From a virus, in IMG/VR virus record IMGVR_UViG_3300031857_000409, positions 1-43,448 of that record: a DNA stretch of 43,448 nucleotides, one strand, 5' to 3'. Within the stretch, counting starts at the first letter, position 1, and every line of letters begins with the position of its first letter. Positions 21,644 through 31,325 of this stretch are shown here, in pieces. The translations under genes and the position numbers were made by a program. The notes beneath the pieces are model-generated. The model saw nothing but the letters and a program-made list of their open reading frames with translations. It had not been told where the DNA came from and searched no databases.

Positions 21644-23216
21644 AGATCCTTGCGTTTGGGCCAGAGAGTTTTTGGATGCGCGCACAAGAGTCTATCAAAC
21701 TTTAATATTAAGAGATCCTTCTTTAAGAAAAGTTTTAAGAGCAGGCCGTCGTCTTGGCAAGACCTTTAGTATGGCAATCTATCTACTTCACTATAGTTAC
21801 ACCCATAAAGATGGTAGGTGTCTAGTTATTGCGCCAATGAAGTCTCACGTAGAACTTATCTATCAGGAGATCTTGCGCCTTGCTGCAAAAAACGAAATAG
21901 TAATGAACTCTATTTCAAGAAAAGTTACATCACCTCAGTTTATGATTCAGTTCACCAATGGGTCAACAATTAGATTCTTTACTTCCGGCATGAGGTCTGG
22001 TGGAAAGTCTGACGTAGCTAGAGGTCAAGAGGCCCACGTCATTGTTCTTGACGAGATGGACTACATGCATGCAGATGACCTTGACGCACTTTATGCAATG
22101 CTTCAGAAGACTGCCGAAGATCAACCAGACAAAGTTCTCATTGGTGCCTCAACTCCAACAGGTAGAAGAGAAAGATTTTGGGAATGGTGCAGAAGCCCCA
22201 GGTTTAAAGAGTTTTGGTACCCATCATATGCAAACCCCTATTTCTCAAAAGAACAAGAAGAAGAGTTTAGGGAGCAGTATTCAGAAGTTGGATACAGACA
22301 CGAAATTGAAGCTGACTGGGGTGAAGACGCAGAAGGCGTCTATCCCAGAAAGTATATTGACAAAGCATTTATTGAACCAAGCTGGAATTATATACCGGAG
22401 CTAACTTCTGCTAGAAGCTTTTTAACAATGGGTGTTGACTGGGACAAATACGGTGCTGGTACAAATATTGTTGTTCTAGAAGCCTGCTCAGACTCATATG
22501 AGGAGCAGAGGTTTAGAAACAAAGTAAGACTTGCATACAGGGAAGAAATCGAAAGATCTGAATATACTCTTACAAAAGCGGTCTCTAGAATTGTTGAGTT
22601 AAATGACATATTCCAGCCCAAACATATTTATGTTGACAGAGGTTATGGAGAAGTTCAGGTAGAACTGCTTCACAAGTATGGAGTTGAGAATCCGATCACT
22701 GGACTAAAGACAAAAGTAAAAGGCGTTAGCTTTAGCGAGACTATTGATATTAGAGATCCATACACAAAACAGATTGTCAAAAAAGAAATCAAACCATACA
22801 TGGTCGACAATCTTCGTCAATATCTTGAAAAAGAGGCGTTGGTTTTTCCGGCCAAAGACGATGAGATGTTTATGCAATTAATATCTTATGTTGTCGTAAG
22901 AACAACTCAAACAGGAAGACCCGTTTTTGAAGCCGGCGGATCAGCAGTTGATCACGCACACGATGCCCTAATTCTAGCCCTTCTTTCGATTACGGAAAAC
23001 TACAGTGAACTACACAAAGCAAAGTTCACCTCAAAAACAGAAAGTTTTTCAAACACTTTCTTTATGCCGAACTCTTCAAGTGCAGACTCAGATTATCCAG
23101 ATGAATCTTCTTCTGGTTTTGTCTCTGGAAGAGCGGGTTCTCTTGCAGGCAAATCATCTTTTGCAAAAGGGTATAGGTCTAGTGGTAAAAGTGGTCTTAA
23201 AAGGAAAGTGTTCTAA
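21585..23216 (+). CDS. terL: Terminase large subunit, 543 aa
   Basis: The DNA-packaging motor and headful or site nuclease. The ATPase has a variant Walker A RAGRRLGKTFSM at about residues 52-63 and Walker B VIVLDEMDY near 152-160, with a coupling motif in LIGASTPTGR. The RNase H-like nuclease has acidic residues in TMGVDWDKYG (Asp285, Asp287), IYVDRGYGE (Asp351) and VDHAHDALIL (Asp460). The Ser/Gly-rich tail (SSSADSDYPDESSSG) is unlike most TerLs and ends in basic GLKRKVF. The start overlaps the upstream gene by 59 bases. Because the ATG lacks a good ribosome site, translational coupling is likely. Confidence 0.95.
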   Translation: MSFSTCGITAEQQRQLHIAKDPCVWAREFLDARTRVYQTLILRDPSLRKVLRAGRRLGKTFSMAIYLLHYSYTHKDGRCLVIAPMKSHVELIYQEILRLAAKNEIVMNSISRKVTSPQFMIQFTNGSTIRFFTSGMRSGGKSDVARGQEAHVIVLDEMDYMHADDLDALYAMLQKTAEDQPDKVLIGASTPTGRRERFWEWCRSPRFKEFWYPSYANPYFSKEQEEEFREQYSEVGYRHEIEADWGEDAEGVYPRKYIDKAFIEPSWNYIPELTSARSFLTMGVDWDKYGAGTNIVVLEACSDSYEEQRFRNKVRLAYREEIERSEYTLTKAVSRIVELNDIFQPKHIYVDRGYGEVQVELLHKYGVENPITGLKTKVKGVSFSETIDIRDPYTKQIVKKEIKPYMVDNLRQYLEKEALVFPAKDDEMFMQLISYVVVRTTQTGRPVFEAGGSAVDHAHDALILALLSITENYSELHKAKFTSKTESFSNTFFMPNSSSADSDYPDESSSGFVSGRAGSLAGKSSFAKGYRSSGKSGLKRKVF

Positions 23217-23224
23217 GGTAAATT

Positions 23225-24799
23225 ATGGCTAAGTATGGTTTTGGAGAAAGCTCAGCTCTTGAGGATGTCTTTGATGAAAATGTATCAAATGATGAAAGCG
23301 TATACACTACGCTTTCAGATAGACAAGAAGCTCTTAAAAATTCAAAGACAAAGACAAGGCACAACTATTCAACTGATTTTTCTGAAGTAGCAATTGATCA
23401 TGTTAGATCAAATGTCTTTTTTGCAGAAAAAATGATTCTTGGTTTAATAAGAGAAATAGAAGATAACATGTCCAAAGTAACGATTAATCCTTATGCCTGG
23501 ATTGATCTTGAGAATGCGCACAACGCAGTGTGGAAAGATATAACAAAAGAAAACACTACAGCAAAAACAAAAGACAAACCAAACTTTATTATATTTCAAG
23601 AATATCTGTTTGCAGAAAAGCACCTCTGCCGAGCATGCAGAAACTTCATGAAAGAATACGAACTATCCGTAGTTCATACCACATTTGGTCACCTTCTTGA
23701 GGCAAGAAAAGCCCTTACCTTCTTGCTGAGAGAACTTGCAATATTAAAAAATATCGTCACTTACTACATAGGGGAAGAGTACAGAGATGGCACAGAAGCG
23801 CAAATTGCAAAATACATTTCAGACTGGTCGAGCTCAGCAACGCACTATACGAAACTCATTGCCACCGAAATCACGTCAGCGCCAGCGTCAATCCCCCAAT
23901 CCGAGTTGGATCAAATCTCAAAAAAACAAGCCGCTCAATTTCAAGCATTTTTTTCAGTCAAAGTAAACTCATATACAGCTGAAATAGACACGCTATTAAA
24001 TCTGATTAAAAGAGATAGCGTAGAAACGTCTGAAACGTTTTATAACAAGTACCTTATGCCAGCATTGAGTATGAAATCAAAAATAGTTGACCCAATGCTG
24101 TTTGACGTGTCAACAACTAATATTAAAAACAATATACCCACTTTGATGAAGGAAGTTTTTGTTGCAACAAGTGCAATAACAGGAAATTTGGGCGCTGTAA
24201 CAACAGACATGATTCAAAGAAATGTTCAAGTGTATAAAAGATTTGATGCGCTAATGCAAGCTATAAGATTAAAAAGAAGATACGTAAACTACATGGTGCA
24301 GTTAGAAGGTGTTGGGGCGATAAGAAAAGCAAATGTCTTAACACAAGAATCGCCAGACTCTGATACATATAGGTCTCTTTTTGAAAATACTTTAGTAGAC
24401 ACAAGTTCTAGGGCAAGCCTTAGGTCTTCCCATAATGATCTCGATGACATAGACGGAGATGCACACCCTCAATATTTGAGGATCGACGGAGGCACCATTA
24501 AGGGAGATATATTTGTTGAAGAAGGCGTAAGAATAGCTGGAATCGACCTGGCAAATCACACACATAATGGAAATGATGGAAGTAATTTTATCAGTTCTTC
24601 TTCAATTGATTACGAATCAGGAAGAGAACAATATTACGATACAACCAATGTAAGACCCTATAGCAATCTTAATTTAGTATCCCTTACTTCTGTTGTTTTA
24701 ACTGGTGGAGTTCCACAATATGAGGCTGTTTTTGAAATAGAAGTAGATGATGATAATATTGACTCATATGAATTTGAGATACTTTATAAAGAGATATAA
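23225..24799 (+). CDS. Structural protein with fibre-type HPQYL motif, 524 aa
   Basis: The start is 8 bases after the terL stop. Residues 1 to about 390 are helical (YGFGESSALEDVFDENVSND onward, with long amphipathic helices). The C-terminal part has HNDLDDIDGDAHPQYLRIDG, the D-x-HPQYL-x-x-DG motif found in phage tail-fibre and baseplate proteins, followed by beta-rich sequence (GTIKGDIFVEEGVRIAGIDL). A helical N-terminal anchor with a fibre-like end suggests a baseplate or neck component that carries a short fibre. It sits between TerL and portal, an unusual place for adsorption genes. Confidence 0.8.
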   Translation: MAKYGFGESSALEDVFDENVSNDESVYTTLSDRQEALKNSKTKTRHNYSTDFSEVAIDHVRSNVFFAEKMILGLIREIEDNMSKVTINPYAWIDLENAHNAVWKDITKENTTAKTKDKPNFIIFQEYLFAEKHLCRACRNFMKEYELSVVHTTFGHLLEARKALTFLLRELAILKNIVTYYIGEEYRDGTEAQIAKYISDWSSSATHYTKLIATEITSAPASIPQSELDQISKKQAAQFQAFFSVKVNSYTAEIDTLLNLIKRDSVETSETFYNKYLMPALSMKSKIVDPMLFDVSTTNIKNNIPTLMKEVFVATSAITGNLGAVTTDMIQRNVQVYKRFDALMQAIRLKRRYVNYMVQLEGVGAIRKANVLTQESPDSDTYRSLFENTLVDTSSRASLRSSHNDLDDIDGDAHPQYLRIDGGTIKGDIFVEEGVRIAGIDLANHTHNGNDGSNFISSSSIDYESGREQYYDTTNVRPYSNLNLVSLTSVVLTGGVPQYEAVFEIEVDDDNIDSYEFEILYKEI

Positions 24800-24801
24800 T
24801 A

Positions 24802-25854
24802 ATGGCTTGGTTTACTTATTTTTCAAATGAAACTCCTGCGGTAGAAAAGATTCCTTCGGTAAGAAGAAGGATATCTTTCCCGAGTGTATCAGAAAACCTA
24901 AAAACAGGAGACTGGATAAGCGTTTCTTTATCAAGCATTAATATTGGAAGGATGCTATCGCTAGTTGACGGCGCAATAGTCTCTTCTCTGGACGCAGATT
25001 CTTATTTGGTTGTTTTTGAAGATGAAGATGGAATCACTGCAACAGAAAGTTTTATTGATGCCGACTCAAATTTATATTTTAAATCATTGTTTGATTTAGG
25101 TTTGGGCCAGGTTCTTCCTGGCGAATATTATATATACTATCACTCGGATAATATTCAGTATATACAAAAAGTTGGCCAGAACTATGTGCAAACCACCATT
25201 GGAACAGGTTCAAACTTTATCGCTCAAGAAACCGGCACTGGACCAAAGGTTATTAATAAGTTTTCAAATGTAGTTTTACCTGGTAGCGAAAATGAAAGAG
25301 TAGCTACTATTAGCTATATTTCTTCTTCGGGAACTTGGGAAAACAATACCAGTAACGTTCCTGGAAATAAAGTTATCGGAAGATTTGATGGACCACTGCT
25401 CAGAGTCTATGGAACAAAACAGTCAAGCGGTGGAAAGGCTTCAATTAAAATTATTAAAACATCGATATCAAATACGGGCCAATCACTCGTTAAGCAAGAT
25501 GCAATTGATTTTTATTCGTCTAATTTAATTGAGGATCAAATTATTTATGAAATTGATCTAGAGAATGTAGTTACCCTCTTCGCCGCAGAAGAACCTGTAG
25601 AAGATGAAAATGTTGACAATCAACAGTCTGGCTACAGTGAATCTGAAGAAGACAGTGCAACTATAGACAGAAAGTCTGTTCTTTATACATCGTATATGTT
25701 TGAAATCGAAATACTTAATGAAAGCAACATATCAAGTTCTGGAAAAGATATTGTTGTAACAAAATACGCTTTTGGAAAAAACTTTGGACTGTCAATAAAT
25801 CCAGAAGAAATTTATGAAGATATAGCATTTTTAAGCACCGGAGTTATAAGATAA
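24802..25854 (+). CDS. Beta-rich structural protein, 350 aa
   Basis: The protein begins MAWFTYFSNETPAVEKIPSV and is dominated by short beta strands (WISVSLSSINIGRMLSLVDG, EYYIYYHSDNIQYIQKVGQN). It has no cysteines. An acidic loop (EEPVEDENVDNQQSGYSESE) falls near residues 265-285. The stop overlaps the next start (TAATG), so it is coupled to the S74-bearing protein and is probably its partner in the same appendage. No family is recognised. Confidence 0.75.
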   Translation: MAWFTYFSNETPAVEKIPSVRRRISFPSVSENLKTGDWISVSLSSINIGRMLSLVDGAIVSSLDADSYLVVFEDEDGITATESFIDADSNLYFKSLFDLGLGQVLPGEYYIYYHSDNIQYIQKVGQNYVQTTIGTGSNFIAQETGTGPKVINKFSNVVLPGSENERVATISYISSSGTWENNTSNVPGNKVIGRFDGPLLRVYGTKQSSGGKASIKIIKTSISNTGQSLVKQDAIDFYSSNLIEDQIIYEIDLENVVTLFAAEEPVEDENVDNQQSGYSESEEDSATIDRKSVLYTSYMFEIEILNESNISSSGKDIVVTKYAFGKNFGLSINPEEIYEDIAFLSTGVIR

Positions 25855-28019
25855 TGGCAAGGATAAGAAAGACAATATCTGGATTAAAACCAGACACAAA
25901 CTATCTGTTTACCGTAAAGCCAAAAAACGCAGAAGTCGTTGCAAGTGATAATTTAACTGAAACAATCAGAGTAAAAGTTCCAGCCTCAGACTCAATTCCC
26001 TCTAACGTTACCGGTTTAGTCGTTGCCTCAAATTTTCAAACAGTAATACTTAAGTTTGATCCAGTAAACGATATTGATATTCAATATTACGAATATCAAA
26101 TATACGATGAGCCAACTGGCACCAACATGCCACTCAACAATATTCCTTCTCCATCAACTGGCGAGATTATTTCTGGAACTCATACAGCAAATGTTTTTAC
26201 AGTATCTGTTAGCAACTCTACAACAGAAGAAAATAGACAGTATTGGGCTAGAGTAAGGGCAATAAATACTTCAGGCGCTCCAAGCGCTTCTTGGTCCAAT
26301 CTCGTTGGTTCTGGAGATCTTGATCTTATAGAAGATCAATTTATTGCAAGCTTGACTGCAGGCAAAATTACATCTGGAGAAATTCAGTCTGCAACGATCA
26401 ACATGTCTGGTGCAAACTCAATGATCAAGTCAACTATTTATGATTTTTCTGATGCAACTCCAGTTGGTTGGTTCATTAGAGGGGACGGACAATTTAGTTT
26501 AGGTGGATCATCTGGAATAACATATGATACAAATACTGGAGTAACGATAGGTTCAGGTGTAACAATCGTGCCAAACGTTGGCTTGGCAGCAAACGCAATC
26601 ACAGTTGGTTCAGCACCTAGTATTTTGAGAATCTCTAATGACTTAGGTGGCGGTAAAGCAGGACTTGCGGTTGGTTCAGCTGGATACTGGCACACAGATG
26701 GAGATTTTCAGTTAGGCAGTTCACCAAACTATTTAAGCTGGGATCAAAGCGAATCAGCAATTACGCTTGGCGGAAGCATAGATGCAATCTCTGGAAAAAT
26801 TGGTGGATTCTCTATTGATCAACACAGCTTAACTTCTATAACGCCAACTGGAGCAGTTGGCGTTTCTTCTGGTGGAGTGATTGAAACTATTCCTGGTCTT
26901 GACGATGTTGCATTCTTTGCAGGAAAAGATGGAGTATCTAACACTCCTCCGTTTAGGGTCTACACTGACGGCAGAGTCATAATGGGAGGTGGAGGTGTTG
27001 AAGTTTTAACAAATGGAAACATGACAACCTCAGGAAGCCTTACGGTAGCTGGAAACATGAGCTCAACTGCAAACATAACAGCTAATGGAAATATTTACGC
27101 AAAACTTTTGCAATCACACACCACAGTTCCCCAACCTTCAGGGTCCTCTTGGAAATTGGATGGAACAGGTTTTCAAGCTTGGTCAGGAACAACCGAAATA
27201 GTAAGCATAAGTACCAACACAAAAATAACTGGAAACCTTTATGTGAATAACGCAAGCGGAACTGGGGCAATAAGGATAAACTCTGATGCAAGCACAAGCT
27301 CTTCTTTTAGCTTGGTTGCGTGCAATGCTGTAGGAGATTCAATTCTTGCAGTAAGAGGAGACGGTGCCGTAAAAATAAATAATGCAACAGGATACACATC
27401 TGAAAAATTCTGGCATGCAGGAAATGATGGTTCTGGTTCTGGCCTAAATGCTGACCTATTAGACGGAGTTCAGGCCAGCTCTTTCCTTAGGTCAGACGCT
27501 ACTGATAGTGCAAGCGGAAGCCTTACCTTTTCTGGCTCTACAACATTTAATGGCTTCTCAATATTTAACGGTGGAGTGGATATTAATTCCAGCTTAACAA
27601 CTAATGGATATTTTAGGTCCTCATCCGGCGGCAATATACTTTCTTATTCTACAAACGCCGCATGGTCTTCCTCTACCTTTGGCGGAACATTGGGCAAGTC
27701 AACTTCATCATCTAGAAGGTATAAAGAAAATATTGTAGAAACATTTTCTGAAAATCTTGATCCGTCTAAAATACTTGACCTTTCTGTAGTTCAATTTAAC
27801 TATAAACCAGGAATTATAGGAGCAGGAGACAGTATAGAAGGAAAAACTCTGATTGGTCTTTTGGCGGAAGATGTTCACGAGAAGTATCCAGTTGCGTGTT
27901 TGTACGATGAAGAAGGTAGGCCAGAAAACTTCTATGACAAAGTTTTAATTCCCGCAATGCTTAAGGTTATACAAGACCTTGCTACAAAGGTTGCGGAACT
28001 TGAATCTCGTCTGATATAA
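25854..28019 (+). CDS. Tail-tip or fibre protein with FnIII domain and S74 chaperone, 721 aa
   Basis: The N-terminal 140 residues look like a fibronectin type III pair (ISGLKPDTNYLFTVKPKN, YWARVRAINTSGAPSASWSN). A stalk of beta repeats follows, including DADLLDG-type NADLLDGVQASSFLRSDATD, common in fibres. The last about 105 residues are an S74 intramolecular chaperone (SSSRRYKENIVETFSENLDP, LIGLLAEDVHEKYP), which trimerises the fibre and is released by self-cleavage just before the Ser of this motif. So the mature fibre should lose this C-terminus. The start overlaps the previous stop. Receptor specificity is unknown. Confidence 0.85.
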   Translation: MARIRKTISGLKPDTNYLFTVKPKNAEVVASDNLTETIRVKVPASDSIPSNVTGLVVASNFQTVILKFDPVNDIDIQYYEYQIYDEPTGTNMPLNNIPSPSTGEIISGTHTANVFTVSVSNSTTEENRQYWARVRAINTSGAPSASWSNLVGSGDLDLIEDQFIASLTAGKITSGEIQSATINMSGANSMIKSTIYDFSDATPVGWFIRGDGQFSLGGSSGITYDTNTGVTIGSGVTIVPNVGLAANAITVGSAPSILRISNDLGGGKAGLAVGSAGYWHTDGDFQLGSSPNYLSWDQSESAITLGGSIDAISGKIGGFSIDQHSLTSITPTGAVGVSSGGVIETIPGLDDVAFFAGKDGVSNTPPFRVYTDGRVIMGGGGVEVLTNGNMTTSGSLTVAGNMSSTANITANGNIYAKLLQSHTTVPQPSGSSWKLDGTGFQAWSGTTEIVSISTNTKITGNLYVNNASGTGAIRINSDASTSSSFSLVACNAVGDSILAVRGDGAVKINNATGYTSEKFWHAGNDGSGSGLNADLLDGVQASSFLRSDATDSASGSLTFSGSTTFNGFSIFNGGVDINSSLTTNGYFRSSSGGNILSYSTNAAWSSSTFGGTLGKSTSSSRRYKENIVETFSENLDPSKILDLSVVQFNYKPGIIGAGDSIEGKTLIGLLAEDVHEKYPVACLYDEEGRPENFYDKVLIPAMLKVIQDLATKVAELESRLI

Positions 28020-28052
28020 TACTGCATTAAATAAATTTAAACGGAGTTTTAA

Positions 28053-28223
28053 ATGCAGCCACAAGAGCCTAATCTAGACGCTAATTTGATTATACAATCT
28101 TTTCAAGAAAAAATTAATCAACTTATGACAGAAATTATTGTCAAAGAAGCCACCATAAAGCAATTAACCATTCTTATTGAAGAAACAAAAAAAGCAAAAA
28201 ACACTAAAAAAGAGGAGCAATAA
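28053..28223 (+). CDS. Small coiled-coil protein, 56 aa
   Basis: The start follows AACGGAGTTTTAA. The protein begins MQPQEPNLDANLIIQSFQEK and is one long helix with a lysine-rich end (EETKKAKNTKKEEQ). It is coupled to the next gene by TAATG. Small coiled-coil proteins between fibre and portal genes may be assembly chaperones; no family is recognised. Confidence 0.65.
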   Translation: MQPQEPNLDANLIIQSFQEKINQLMTEIIVKEATIKQLTILIEETKKAKNTKKEEQ

Positions 28224-28402
28224 TGTCCGAGGAAACAGTTAATCTTTTGGATCAAAAAGAGTTTAATATTAATATTAAGATCACAAAGTCAAATATCTCT
28301 TATAAAAGCGACTTTTCTGAGCCTGAAACCGTTTTTTGGCTTGAATCAATCAAGTCAATTATAATAAATAAGGCTTTTGAGCAGGTAAACGAAAACAGCT
28401 GA
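28223..28402 (+). CDS. Small hypothetical protein, 59 aa
   Basis: The ATG at 28223 overlaps the stop of the previous gene. The protein begins MSEETVNLLDQKEFNINIKI and looks alpha/beta (KITKSNISYKSDFSEPETVF), ending in a helix (LESIKSIIINKAFEQVNENS). It is the last gene before the promoter at 28410. The function is unknown. Confidence 0.65.
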   Translation: MSEETVNLLDQKEFNINIKITKSNISYKSDFSEPETVFWLESIKSIIINKAFEQVNENS

Positions 28403-28409
28403 TATTAGT

Positions 28410-28437
28410 TTTACTGTAATTGTTTGACTACTATAGA
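28410..28437 (+). promoter_or_regulatory. Possible promoter for the portal gene
   Basis: TTTACT and TATAGA are 16 bases apart (four of six matches each), about 30 bases before the portal ATG. The interval 28403-28468 also contains a TTGACT. It is weaker than other promoters in the window but is the only sign of new transcription start between the fibre and portal genes. Confidence 0.35.
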
Positions 28438-28468
28438 GATATATTTTGGACCCTAAAGCAGGAAAGTT

Positions 28469-30166
28469 ATGCCACTAAGAAAATTTTTGCCATTTTCAAA
28501 TAATGTCTCCATAGAAGAAGCTACCCTTGACACGGATCAGATCAGGTCATTGTCTAGGTCAATGAGGGTTGCAGCCCTTGCACTTGGTTATCGTGGTGTT
28601 AATTATTATTACACTAATAGGACAAACTTTGAGCCAGCTCCTTATGATTTTGATAGAATTATTCAGGCAATTGATACCGACTCTTATGTAAAGCAAGCTA
28701 TATCTAAATATCAGGAATTATTCTGGAAAGAGGGCTGGCAAATAGTCGGAGAAAATCAAGAAGCCGTTGCCTATCTTTATCAGCGCATAGACTATATGGA
28801 AATAGCTATGAAGAAGTCTTTTCTTGAATTTCTTTATGAGCTTTCTGATCAGCTGTTTAAATTTTCAAATGTTTTTATCGTCAAGGCAAGAGCGGATCTT
28901 TCTGAATATTTTCCAAAAGCACTAAATCCTGTTGGAGCAAGTCAGCCCATAGTTGGTTATTATATTATCCCTACTGAACAAACAAGAATTCTTAGAGATA
29001 AGCATAACAAAGCAAAAGCATTCCTTCAGAGAACTAACCCGCTAACCTATGCGCCTACCGATAGAGACCCAAGATGGGATGCAGAGAAAGTAATCCATCT
29101 ACACTTTGACAGAAAGCCTGGTAGAGCTTTCGGTACTCCTTTCCTTTCCAACGTTCTTGATGACGTAGTCGCACTTAGGCAGATGGAAGAGGATATTCAA
29201 AATCTTGTTCACAGAGAATTATTTCCTCTTTACAAATATAGAATTGGAACAGCAGATCAACCAGCTGAGCCTGAGGAAATTGATCAGGCTGCAATGGAAA
29301 TTGAGGCTCTTAGATCTGAAGGTGGATTAATTCTTCCATATAGACACGACGTTGAAGTCATAGGAACTGGCAATCAGGCAATGGACGCAACATCATATCT
29401 GGACCACTTTAAGGAAAGAGTTGCCATAGGACTTGGTGTTGCTCCTCACCACATAGGTATGACCTTTAATGGTGGCAACAGAGCTGTAACAGAAAGATTG
29501 GACACGGCTCTTTATGACAAGATTAAAACCTATCAAAAAAAGTTTGCTGAGATGATTAGGGTAAACATCTTAAATGAACTCCTTTTTGAGGGTGGTTTTG
29601 ATCCACTTGTTAATCCAATTGAAAACGATATGTCCGATAGGTGCTACTTTAAATTTCATGAAATTGACGTTGACACTCAAGTAAAAAAAGAAACTCACAT
29701 TATTCAAAAGTATGTCAACTCTTTAATAACTCTTGACGAAGCCAGACTAAAGCTCGGAGAAGACCCTGAGATTGATACAGAGAACATGTTCTCGGCAATT
29801 CAGGCCAAAATACAAGCAGATAGCGCCGTTGCTCAAGCAAAAGCCCAAGCAAAGATTAATCCTCCAGCCCAACCTCAAATGAAAGACGTTGTGATGGACG
29901 GAGACAAGCAAGAGCCAGCCAAAAAGGGTCAAAGAAACGCTCCCTCTTCAAGAAGGGGTCCAGGCAATGTTATCCGCCCACAAAACCAACAAGGAAGAGT
30001 AACATCCCCTGACATTAAGAGATCAGACACATCTTGGATTGGTGTAGTTGAAAGCTTGTTGCAAGATCAGTATAATGTTCAAATAGCTGAAGACGAAAAT
30101 GTTTTAAAAGATAAAAAAGTAAACGAGGATAATAATGAGCATAATGATAAAGTCGGAGATCTCTAG
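28469..30166 (+). CDS. Portal protein, 565 aa
   Basis: The dodecameric portal forms the DNA entry channel at one vertex and docks the terminase. The protein begins MPLRKFLPFSNNVSIEEATL. Typical features are an N-terminal wing, the strand/helix segment EKVIHLHFDRKPGRAFGTPF, LDDVVALRQMEEDIQ and the long stem helix, and the phrase FKERVAIGLGVAPHHIGMTF followed by NRAVTERLDTALYDKIKTYQ. The C-terminus is a disordered Gln/Lys/Pro-rich tail (QPQMKDVVMDGDKQEPAKKG), probably inside the capsid. It ends 32 bases inside the next gene. The ribosome site is AGCAGGAAAGTT. Confidence 0.92.
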   Translation: MPLRKFLPFSNNVSIEEATLDTDQIRSLSRSMRVAALALGYRGVNYYYTNRTNFEPAPYDFDRIIQAIDTDSYVKQAISKYQELFWKEGWQIVGENQEAVAYLYQRIDYMEIAMKKSFLEFLYELSDQLFKFSNVFIVKARADLSEYFPKALNPVGASQPIVGYYIIPTEQTRILRDKHNKAKAFLQRTNPLTYAPTDRDPRWDAEKVIHLHFDRKPGRAFGTPFLSNVLDDVVALRQMEEDIQNLVHRELFPLYKYRIGTADQPAEPEEIDQAAMEIEALRSEGGLILPYRHDVEVIGTGNQAMDATSYLDHFKERVAIGLGVAPHHIGMTFNGGNRAVTERLDTALYDKIKTYQKKFAEMIRVNILNELLFEGGFDPLVNPIENDMSDRCYFKFHEIDVDTQVKKETHIIQKYVNSLITLDEARLKLGEDPEIDTENMFSAIQAKIQADSAVAQAKAQAKINPPAQPQMKDVVMDGDKQEPAKKGQRNAPSSRRGPGNVIRPQNQQGRVTSPDIKRSDTSWIGVVESLLQDQYNVQIAEDENVLKDKKVNEDNNEHNDKVGDL

Positions 30167-30464
30167 CCAGTATCTTTTAGAGGAAGATGCAGTAGAGGGT
30201 TTTAAAACCGCAGTTGCAAATGGGCAGGTTAGACTTGCTCTCCAGATAATGACAGAAATAGTTGACGGCATCATGGAGATTTTTGACGCCGCACTTGGAG
30301 ATGATGAAGATGATGATACTTCAGCAACAGCAGCAGCAGCAGAGGTGCCCGCACCTTCTGCTGTAGAAGAAGCAGCCAAGGAGTCGGCTCCTATAAAAGA
30401 AAAAAAAGAGCCAGCAAAGAAGGCTCAAGAAGAGAAGACAGAAACAGTTACTGCACCTAAGTGA
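30135..30464 (+). CDS. Acidic, tail-disordered protein, 109 aa
   Basis: The start ATG at 30135 follows ACGAGGATAATA, inside the end of the portal gene. Residues 1-55 are helical (MSIMIKSEISSQYLLEEDAV). The rest is low-complexity Ala, Glu, Lys and Pro (DDEDDDTSATAAAAEVPAPS, KKEPAKKAQEEKTETVTAPK), like a scaffold or head-assembly linker. It may bind the portal or the protease-scaffold. No family is recognised. Confidence 0.7.
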   Translation: MSIMIKSEISSQYLLEEDAVEGFKTAVANGQVRLALQIMTEIVDGIMEIFDAALGDDEDDDTSATAAAAEVPAPSAVEEAAKESAPIKEKKEPAKKAQEEKTETVTAPK

Positions 30465-31243
30465 TGAAGTTAGTAATAGGTTGTCCAATCTATAAAAGAA
30501 GTTGGATTTTTCCTTTCTGGGCCGCTTGCATGGAAAGGCAGTCAATTAGTCTTTCTAACATTGGTTTCGTTTTTGAAACATCGCCAAATGATATTGAGAC
30601 AAAAGATATTATTTTAAAGTGGAAATCACTTCATCCAGAAATTCCACTTTTTGAAATAAATGATAGATCTGATATTCCTCATTTCGAGCATGAAAAAGGC
30701 TCTAGACAGTGGACTATGTCTAAATATCATAACATGATAAATTTAAGAAACTCTCTATTAAAAAGAGTAAGAGAAATTCAACCTGATTATTATTTTAGCT
30801 TGGATTCAGATATTCTGATAAAGAATCCAAACACATTAGAGTTGTTGATGAAACATGTTGATGAGGGTGCAGACGCAGTCAACACGCTTATGTTTATGAC
30901 GCCTTTTGATACTAAGTTCCCCTCAGTCATGACATGGAATAATGATGAGAACAATAGGGCGCACAGGGCAGACTCCTATCCTCTGGGATCTTTTTTTGAA
31001 GCCGACATAATCATGGCAGCAAAAATGATGTCAAAAGACACATATAAATCAGTTAATTATGAGTTTCACATACAGGGAGAGGACCTTGGCTGGTGCCAAG
31101 CCGCAAAAAGAGCAGGCAAAAGACTCTACTGCGCCTCATACATATACACTCCTCACATAATGCATGAAGAGATGTTAATTGAGTTTACAAAAACCGGTGA
31201 CCCTAGGGAAAAGGTTATTTTTGAAAACTCAGCAAAGATATGA
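30464..31243 (+). CDS. GT-A glycosyltransferase between portal and protease, 259 aa
   Basis: The ATG at 30464 overlaps the previous TGA. The protein begins MKLVIGCPIYKRSWIFPFWA. A GT-A nucleotide-sugar domain is shown by the D-x-D motif in DYYFSLDSDILIKNPNTLEL (Asp114, Asp116) with the preceding HNMINLRNSLLKRVR helix. The acceptor-side motif EFHIQGEDLGWCQAAKRAGK resembles the E/D-D-x-W segment of this fold. It probably adds sugar to a phage or cell-surface target using a metal-bound nucleotide sugar. Its location inside the head gene cluster, directly before the protease, suggests a virion protein as substrate; the repeated-Thr fibre gene (39452) is an attractive candidate. Specificity cannot be read from sequence. 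Confidence 0.8.
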   Translation: MKLVIGCPIYKRSWIFPFWAACMERQSISLSNIGFVFETSPNDIETKDIILKWKSLHPEIPLFEINDRSDIPHFEHEKGSRQWTMSKYHNMINLRNSLLKRVREIQPDYYFSLDSDILIKNPNTLELLMKHVDEGADAVNTLMFMTPFDTKFPSVMTWNNDENNRAHRADSYPLGSFFEADIIMAAKMMSKDTYKSVNYEFHIQGEDLGWCQAAKRAGKRLYCASYIYTPHIMHEEMLIEFTKTGDPREKVIFENSAKI

Positions 31244-31325
31244 TATATTTATATAAAATTGTTTAATGTTATAAAAGAAAAATTACTATATATGATACAC
31301 ACTACACTTTTATTTGGAGAAGCTC

